Origin: Lentisalinibacter sp037382365
GTDB taxonomy: Bacteria > Pseudomonadota > Gammaproteobacteria > Steroidobacterales > Woeseiaceae
Length of the DNA stretch: 10,866 nt
Assembly: GCA_037382365.1 (NCBI GenBank)
Contig: JARRPZ010000155.1
Location: 1 to 10,866 of the forward strand
Direction of reading: 5' to 3'
Made by a program: the position numbers and the translations under genes. Under the pieces are notes generated by a model. It worked only from the letters and a program-made list of their open reading frames with translations. It was not told where the DNA came from and searched no databases. Positions 5,824-10,866 of this stretch are shown one piece after another; the stretch's first letter is position 1; every line of letters begins with the position of its first letter.

Positions 5824-8800
5824 TGTTCCTCGACGTCCTCCGCTTCGAGCTCCGCTATCACCTGAAGAGCCGCGTATTCCTGTTCGCCTGCGGCATCTTC
5901 TTCCTGCTCGCCTTCCTGAGCGTGGCGACGCCCAACGTGCAGTTCGGCTCGCTCGGCGGCGCGAATTACAACTCGCCCCACGCCATCGTGCAGACCCAGG
6001 TGTTCATGGCGATGATCGCCGTGCTCGTCGGTGCCGCGTTCCTGAACAACGCGGCGCTGCGGGATACCGACGAGCGCATGGCCGAGATCATCTACTCGAC
6101 CCGTATCGGCAAGGTCGATTACGTGCTGGGGCGGTTCATCGGCGCGTTCATCGCCGCCTTCCTGGTCTATGCCGCCGCCAGTGTCGGCTTCGCCGTGGCG
6201 ACCTTCATGCCCTGGCTGGATCCCGGGCTGATCGGCCCGTTCCGCCTCTCGCACTATCTGTACGCACTGTTCGTCATCGGCCTGCCGGCGCTGTTCGCGA
6301 ACTCGGCCATCGTGTATGCCGTCGCGGTCCTTACCCGGGACCAGCGCATCGCCTGGGCCGCCATCATCGGCCTGCTGGTCGCCTACCAGGTGGCGGCCGG
6401 CATGCTGGGGCAGATGGACCACCGTACGGCCGCCGCGCTGATCGATCCGACGGGCGTCGCCGCTATCGACGAGGCGGTGCAGTACTGGACGGTGTTCGAG
6501 CGCAATACCCAGGTGGTGCCGGTCACGGGTACGCTGCTCGCGAACCGTGTCCTCTGGCTCGCCATCGGCGTGCTGATGCTCGCCTTCACGGTGTGGCGCT
6601 TCGAGTTCGTCGTGAGCCGGTCCCGGCGGCAGAAGAAGCAGATCGAGGAGCCCGTTGCCACTGCCGCCGTGCCGAAGCCCGTGGGATTCCCCGCCCGGCA
6701 GGCCGACTTCGAGGCGGGCACGGCCTGGCGGCAGTTCCTCGCGCGCACCGGCTTCGAGGTCCGGGCGGTGCTCAAGAGCGTGTTCTTCTGGGTGCTGCTG
6801 GCGCTCGCCGCGGCACTCTCGCTCGGCAATTTCTTCTCGCTGTCGGCGATCTACGGCACCGACGTCTATCCGGTCACCCGCTCCATGATCCAGGCGTTGA
6901 GCGGCAGCGTGACGCTGTCGCTGATGATCATCGTCGTCTTCTACGGCGCGGAGCTCGTGTGGCGGGACCGGGAGGCGCGCTACCAGGACATACTCGGCGC
7001 GGCGCCCGCCCCGAACTGGACCTTCGTGCTGGCCAAGATCATCGCGGGGCTGCTGGTGGTGTTCCTGTTCCTCGTCGAGACCGCGCTGGTCGCCGTCCTC
7101 TACCAGCTCTTCAACGGCTACACGCACATCGAGCCGGGACTCTACGCCAGCGGTTATCTGTACAGCTACGGCGGGCTGTTCTATCTGGCGATGGTCCTGT
7201 CCGTCGTGGTGCAGATCCTGGTGCCGAACAAATACCTCGGCATGCTCGTCATGGTCATCTACCTGATCGGGCTCATCTCCCTGTCCAACGCGGGTTTCGA
7301 GGATCCGCTGTATCTGTACGGCACGACGAGCAGCACGCCCTATTCGGACATGAACGGCTGGGACGGCCTGCTCGGCCACGCGAGCTGGTACCTGCTCTAC
7401 TGGGGCTGTTTCGCCGTCGTGCTCGGCGTGCTCGGCTACGCGCTGTGGAATCGCGGCCCGCTGGAGCGGCTGCGGGTGCGCGCGCGGCGCATGGGTGGCA
7501 ATCTCACGCGCCCGGCCGTGGCCATCCTGTCGGTCGCGGCGCTCGGCTTCCTCGCGCTGCTCGCCTGGATCTACTACAACACCCACGTCCTGAACGAGTA
7601 CCGCACCAGGGACGATCTCCGCGCCTTCGCGGCGGACTACGAGAAGGAATACGGCCACCTGAAAGGCCGGCCACTGCCGCGCTTCATCGACGTCGAGATG
7701 GAGGTGGATCTCTACCCCGAGCGGCACGCCTTCGTCGCGCGGGGCACGCAGATCCTGGAGAACCAGACCGATGCGCCTATCGAAGAGCTGCCCGTCGGTT
7801 TCGGCTTCCGCTCGCAGCTCGATGCACTGACCATCGAAGGGGCCGAACTCGTGTCGTCCGACGATCGGTTCAACGTGCACCGCTACGCGTTCGACCCGCC
7901 GCTCGCGCCGGGCGAGCGCCGCCGCATGACCTTCCAGGTATCGAGGACGCCCGAGGGCTTCAAACACGCCAATGTGGTCCCGAGCCTCCTGGCCGGCGGC
8001 GGCGTGTTCGGCAACGGCACCTTCGTGAACAGCGACGCGCTCGCGCCGTATCTCGGGTTCAACGAGAACGCCATCCTCACCGACCGCAACGATCGCTGGC
8101 GCGAGGGCCTGGAGCCGGTGCGCCGGGCGCCGGATCTGGACGACGAATCCTACTGGGGCATCGGCTTCCGGGCGGATTCCGACTGGGTCGGCTTCCGGGC
8201 GACGGTGACCACCTCGGCCGACCAGATCGCGATCGCCCCGGGCTATCTCGTCGAGGAATCCACGGACGGCGATCGCCGCCGCTTCGTCTACGAGATGGAT
8301 GCGCCGATGCAGAACTTCTACGCCGTCCTCTCGGCGCGCTACGCCTCGCGCATCGAGGAGCACGAGGGCGTGCAGCTCGCGGTCTACTATCACCCGGCGC
8401 ACGAGTGGAACGTGGCGCGCATGATCGAGAGCCTGCGGGACTCGATCAGCTACTTCAGCGCCACCTACAGCCCCTACCAGTACCGCCAGATGCGGGTGCT
8501 GGAGTTCCCGGCCTACGCTCGTTTCGCCCAGTCCTTCCCGAACACGGTCCCCTGGTCGGAGAGCATCGGCTTCATCGCCGACATCACCGACCCCGCGGAC
8601 ATCGACTACGTGTACTACGTGGGCGCCCACGAGGTGGCCCACCAGTGGTGGGCGCATCAGGTCTCGGCCGCCAGCGTGCAGGGGCAGACCGCGATCATCG
8701 AGACGCTGGCCCAGTACTCCGCGCTGATGCTGATGGAGCGCGAATACGGCCCCCACGTCATGCGCCGCTTCCTGAAGTACGAGCTGGACTCCTACCTGTC

Positions 8801-9413
8801 GAGCCGCGGCGGCGAGGCGATGGAGGAGCTGCCGCTCTACCGGGTCGAGAACCAGGGCTACATCCACTACCGCAAGGGCTCGATCGTGATGTACGCCCTG
8901 AAGGACTACCTCGGCCAGGAGGCGGTGGACACGGCACTCCGCAATTTCGTGGCCGAAGCCGCCTACCGGGCCGACCCGTACCCGATCAGCCGCGATCTCA
9001 TCCGGCACCTGCGAAGCCAGGCCGCCACCGACGAGCAGCAGTCGCTGATCACGGATCTCTTCGAGCGCATCACGCTGTGGGACCTGAAGGTGGAGGAGGC
9101 GAGCGCGAGTGAGCGCAGCGACGGCCGTTACGACGTCACCATCGCCGTCTCGGCTCGCAAGTTCGAAGCCGACGGCGCCGGGGCCCAGACCGAAGTGCCG
9201 CTGGACCTGCCCATCGACATCGGCGTCTTCACGGAGAACCCGGCCGACGTGACCGAAGGGGCCGACCACGTGCTCGTGCTGGAGAAACGCCGGGTACGCA
9301 GCGGCGAGACCACCTTCGAGCTGGTGGTGGACGCGCTGCCGAGCCACGTCGGCATCGATCCCTACAACAAGCTGATCGACCGCAACAGCGACGACAATCT
9401 GCAGGCGCTGTGA
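5823..9413 (+). CDS. ABC-2 type permease fused to periplasmic M1-family metallopeptidase
   Basis: This 1196-residue protein starts at ATG 5823, overlapping the preceding ATPase stop (TGATG), so translation is probably coupled. Residues 1-260 and 310-545 each hold about six hydrophobic segments (near 18-36, 54-74, 104-127, 146-169, 177-196, 240-258, then 318-340, 358-377, 401-428, 449-467, 471-487, 521-541), that is, two permease modules in one chain. Both carry a similar cytoplasmic loop: MAEIIYSTRIG at 86-96 and YQDILGAAPAP at 387-397. A thirteenth segment near 565-584 would place the C-terminal ~600 residues in the periplasm. There HEVAHQWW begins at 936 (zinc ligands His936, His940, catalytic Glu937), the third ligand is probably Glu960 (IIETLAQYSAL), and Tyr1016 in YRKG is the likely transition-state Tyr. 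The transported substrate is unknown; export with trimming of a peptide or removal of one from the envelope is a reasonable guess only. Confidence 0.9.
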   Translation: MFLDVLRFELRYHLKSRVFLFACGIFFLLAFLSVATPNVQFGSLGGANYNSPHAIVQTQVFMAMIAVLVGAAFLNNAALRDTDERMAEIIYSTRIGKVDYVLGRFIGAFIAAFLVYAAASVGFAVATFMPWLDPGLIGPFRLSHYLYALFVIGLPALFANSAIVYAVAVLTRDQRIAWAAIIGLLVAYQVAAGMLGQMDHRTAAALIDPTGVAAIDEAVQYWTVFERNTQVVPVTGTLLANRVLWLAIGVLMLAFTVWRFEFVVSRSRRQKKQIEEPVATAAVPKPVGFPARQADFEAGTAWRQFLARTGFEVRAVLKSVFFWVLLALAAALSLGNFFSLSAIYGTDVYPVTRSMIQALSGSVTLSLMIIVVFYGAELVWRDREARYQDILGAAPAPNWTFVLAKIIAGLLVVFLFLVETALVAVLYQLFNGYTHIEPGLYASGYLYSYGGLFYLAMVLSVVVQILVPNKYLGMLVMVIYLIGLISLSNAGFEDPLYLYGTTSSTPYSDMNGWDGLLGHASWYLLYWGCFAVVLGVLGYALWNRGPLERLRVRARRMGGNLTRPAVAILSVAALGFLALLAWIYYNTHVLNEYRTRDDLRAFAADYEKEYGHLKGRPLPRFIDVEMEVDLYPERHAFVARGTQILENQTDAPIEELPVGFGFRSQLDALTIEGAELVSSDDRFNVHRYAFDPPLAPGERRRMTFQVSRTPEGFKHANVVPSLLAGGGVFGNGTFVNSDALAPYLGFNENAILTDRNDRWREGLEPVRRAPDLDDESYWGIGFRADSDWVGFRATVTTSADQIAIAPGYLVEESTDGDRRRFVYEMDAPMQNFYAVLSARYASRIEEHEGVQLAVYYHPAHEWNVARMIESLRDSISYFSATYSPYQYRQMRVLEFPAYARFAQSFPNTVPWSESIGFIADITDPADIDYVYYVGAHEVAHQWWAHQVSAASVQGQTAIIETLAQYSALMLMEREYGPHVMRRFLKYELDSYLSSRGGEAMEELPLYRVENQGYIHYRKGSIVMYALKDYLGQEAVDTALRNFVAEAAYRADPYPISRDLIRHLRSQAATDEQQSLITDLFERITLWDLKVEEASASERSDGRYDVTIAVSARKFEADGAGAQTEVPLDLPIDIGVFTENPADVTEGADHVLVLEKRRVRSGETTFELVVDALPSHVGIDPYNKLIDRNSDDNLQAL

Positions 9414-9420
9414 GTGCGTT

Positions 9421-9434
9421 CCCACCAACGTGGG
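9421..9434 (+). terminator. Small hairpin after the permease-peptidase gene
   Basis: CCCAC (9421-9425), loop CAAC, GTGGG (9430-9434) form a perfect five-bp stem starting seven bases after TGA 9411-9413. There is no T-run after it, so termination is only suggested by position. The same kind of CCCAC...GTGGG stem occurs in some dispersed repeats, which cannot be tested here. Confidence 0.25.
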
Positions 9435-9546
9435 TGCGAGGACTACGACACGCTGTTCACCGACGGCTATGGGGTGACCGGGACAGCCGACTGAGCGGCC
9501 AGGTGGGTTACCGGTCCCTTGAATCGCATTTCCGCCGACCCTGACG

Positions 9547-9552
9547 CATAAT
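9547..9552 (+). promoter_or_regulatory. Candidate -10 box for the PQQ dehydrogenase gene
   Basis: CATAAT at 9547-9552 matches five of six positions of the -10 consensus and would start transcription near 9559, leaving a leader of about 28 bases. TTGAAT at 9519-9524 resembles a -35 but the spacing of 22 bases is too long, so the gene may depend on an activator or a different -35. Confidence 0.3.
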
Positions 9553-9573
9553 CCCTGCCGATTGCCAATGCTC

Positions 9574-9580
9574 GGGGGAG
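9574..9580 (+). promoter_or_regulatory. Ribosome binding site fixing the PQQ dehydrogenase start
   Basis: GGGGGAG at 9574-9580 lies six bases before ATG 9587. The earlier ATG at 9582 is out of frame and stops after two codons, so 9587 is the supported start. Confidence 0.6.
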
Positions 9581-9586
9581 CATGCG

Positions 9587-10866
9587 ATGACAAGAACAAG
9601 AACCAGAGCCCCGTTCCCGCTTTCGACCGTGCCGGCTATCGTCACCATTGCCGTCCTGGCAGCCGCGTGCTCGAAGCAGGCGCCGCCGCCGGAGCCCGCC
9701 GGCACGCCAGAGGCCGATAGCCCCCCGGCCGCGGCCGCACCGCGGACCACGGCAGCGGCAAATCTCGCCGTCACCGACACCCAACTCGCCGACGAATCCC
9801 GCACGTCCGAGTGGCTCGCCTACGGCGGCACACACTACGAACGCCGCTACTCACCGCTCACGGACATCGACACCGAAAACGTCGGCCAGCTGAAGGTGGA
9901 CTGGTACCTCGACCTGCCCCGCGACGTCGGCCTGGTCTCCACGCCGCTGGTGGTCGACGATGTCATGTACTTCACCGGTACCATGAACGTCGTGCGCGCT
10001 GTCGACGCGGTCACTGGCGAACTCCTGTGGCAGTTCGACCCGGAGGTGGGCAAGGCCCTGGCCGGCAAGCGCCAGGCCGGCTTCGTGCACAACCGGGGCC
10101 TCACCTTCTACGGCGACAAGGTCTACACCGCCACCTGGGACGGCCGGCTGATCGCCATCGACGCGAAGACCGGCGAGAAGGTCTGGTCCGTGCGCACCTT
10201 CCCGGAGGACGCGGCGCTGTACATCACCGGTGCGCCGAAGGCCTTCAAGGGCAAGGTACTCATCGGCAACGGCGGTACGGAGACCGGCCCGAACCGCGGC
10301 TTCGTGACGGCCTACGACGCCGAGACCGGCGAGGAGGCGTGGAAGTTCTGGATCGTGCCCGGCAACCCGGCGGACGGTTTCGAGAACGCGGCCATGGAGA
10401 TGGCGGCCGAGACCTGGACCGGCGAGTGGTGGAAGCACGGCGGCGGCGGCAACGCCTGGCACGGCTTCACCTACGACCCGGAGTTCGACGCCGTCTACAT
10501 CGGCACCGGGAATGGTTCTCCCTGGAACCGCAACATCAGAAGCCCCGACGGCGGCGACAACCTGTTCCTGTGTTCCGTCGTCGCACTCGACCCGGACACC
10601 GGCGAATACCGCTGGCACTACCAGACGGTGCCGGGCGAAACCTGGGACTACAACTCCAACATGGACATCGTGCTGGCGGACCTCACCATCGACGGCGAGC
10701 AGGTGAAGGCGCTGCTGCACGCGCCGAAGAACGGTTTCTTCTACGTGATCGATCGCGCCACCGGTGAACTCGTCTCCGCCGAGCCCTTCGCCGACGTGAA
10801 CTGGGCCACCCACGTGGACCCGGAGACGGGCCGCCCGGTGGAAGTGGAGGGCGCGCGTTACGAGGA
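9587..10866 (+). CDS. PQQ-dependent alcohol dehydrogenase (methanol/ethanol type), lipoprotein-like, 3' end outside window
   Basis: The frame is open from ATG 9587 to the window end (426 full codons; family members usually have 550-700). The N-terminus has basic residues, a hydrophobic stretch (PAIVTIAVLAAAC) and a lipobox-like AAA before Cys28, then a Pro/Ala-rich linker to about residue 60, suggesting a lipid-anchored periplasmic enzyme. From EWLAYGGTHYERRYSPL onward it is a beta-propeller quinoprotein with repeated blades (DAVTGELLWQ, DAKTGEKVW, DAETGEEAW, DPDTGEYRW). Predicted calcium ligands or catalytic residues are Glu232 (GGTETG), Asn309 (GTGNGSPWN) and Asp354 (ETWDYN). It oxidises alcohols or similar substrates and passes electrons to a cytochrome or quinone. 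Residue 356 is Asn, not the Asp typical of lanthanide enzymes, so calcium is predicted. The vicinal Cys-Cys of many relatives is replaced by Gly165-Phe166. Whether a C-terminal cytochrome domain follows cannot be seen. Confidence 0.9.
   Translation, partial: MTRTRTRAPFPLSTVPAIVTIAVLAAACSKQAPPPEPAGTPEADSPPAAAAPRTTAAANLAVTDTQLADESRTSEWLAYGGTHYERRYSPLTDIDTENVGQLKVDWYLDLPRDVGLVSTPLVVDDVMYFTGTMNVVRAVDAVTGELLWQFDPEVGKALAGKRQAGFVHNRGLTFYGDKVYTATWDGRLIAIDAKTGEKVWSVRTFPEDAALYITGAPKAFKGKVLIGNGGTETGPNRGFVTAYDAETGEEAWKFWIVPGNPADGFENAAMEMAAETWTGEWWKHGGGGNAWHGFTYDPEFDAVYIGTGNGSPWNRNIRSPDGGDNLFLCSVVALDPDTGEYRWHYQTVPGETWDYNSNMDIVLADLTIDGEQVKALLHAPKNGFFYVIDRATGELVSAEPFADVNWATHVDPETGRPVEVEGARYE

Noticed and set aside
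6593..9112. Plus-strand open frame of 839 codons inside the permease-peptidase gene
   Set aside because: It is an out-of-frame, Arg/Ala/Gly-rich reading of the same DNA with no domain signal.
9090..9125. Repetitive GCGAGCGCGAGTGAGCGCAG-type stretch inside the peptidase gene
   Set aside because: It encodes EASASERSD in frame in a loop where I expect similar residues in homologues, so it needs no separate explanation.
5439..9599. A minus-strand open frame of 1386 codons opposite the permease-peptidase gene
   Set aside because: It is antisense to a protein with clear domains, is rich in Arg/His/Gly/Val as expected for a shadow frame in GC-rich DNA, and shows no recognisable domain.
9811..10767. 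Plus-strand 318-codon frame within the PQQ dehydrogenase
   Set aside because: The PQQ dehydrogenase frame from 9587 is continuous with clear propeller motifs; this one is Arg-rich and out of frame.
656..10866. Idea that the di-heme oxidoreductase and the PQQ dehydrogenase form one alcohol-oxidation system
   Set aside because: They lie 7 kb apart on opposite strands with unrelated genes between them; nothing in the sequence links them.
1..10866. CRISPR arrays, tRNA or rRNA genes, integrases or IS elements
   Set aside because: No regularly spaced repeats, cloverleaf sequences or transposase/integrase motifs were seen; the only repeat is the REP-like doublet.

Overview
The window is about 10.9 kb of high-GC DNA with tightly packed genes. 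Short SD-type ribosome sites, a REP-like doublet of the GTAGGAG/CTCCTAT kind and the protein types present (di-heme oxidoreductase, PQQ dehydrogenase, ABC permease fused to an M1 peptidase) suggest a gammaproteobacterium, perhaps near Chromatiales, Xanthomonadales or Ectothiorhodospiraceae. That placement is an inference; no rRNA or tRNA is present to test it.

Layout. (1) Bases 1-576, plus strand: the 3' end of an SbcD/YhaO-like metallophosphoesterase. (2) Bases 577-655: a convergent gap holding a REP-like doublet. (3) Bases 656-2227, minus strand: an exported di-heme c-type oxidoreductase of the DHOR (DUF1111) type. (4) Bases 2228-2443: a divergent regulatory gap with clustered palindromes. 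(5) Bases 2444-5018, plus strand: an SbcC/YhaN-like coiled-coil ATPase whose frame is broken by what looks like one extra G near 3889-3891. (6) Bases 5129-5823, plus strand: an ABC transporter ATPase missing about 65 codons, including the signature motif and Walker B, and therefore shifted in frame. (7) Bases 5823-9413, plus strand: a 1196-residue fusion of two ABC-2 permease modules and a periplasmic M1-type zinc peptidase, overlapping the ATPase gene by one base. (8) Bases 9414-9586: a gap with a small hairpin and a candidate -10 box. (9) Base 9587 to the window end, plus strand: a PQQ-dependent alcohol dehydrogenase with a lipoprotein-like N-terminus, cut by the window edge.

How the genes relate. 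The phosphoesterase and the coiled-coil ATPase are the two halves of an SbcCD-like DNA-end processing complex, but here the oppositely oriented cytochrome gene lies between them. The ABC ATPase and the permease-peptidase form a separate two-gene operon for an exporter with a fused extracytoplasmic peptidase; the ATPase as written cannot hydrolyse ATP. The di-heme protein and the PQQ dehydrogenase are both periplasmic redox proteins but are not adjacent, so a shared pathway is not shown.

The most notable items are the two damaged ATPase genes, the permease-peptidase fusion with an M1 zinc site one residue longer than the classical spacing, the beta-rich insert at the tip of the coiled-coil ATPase instead of a zinc hook, and the palindrome cluster between the divergent genes. 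I did not find a convincing wholly new defence or mobile system.
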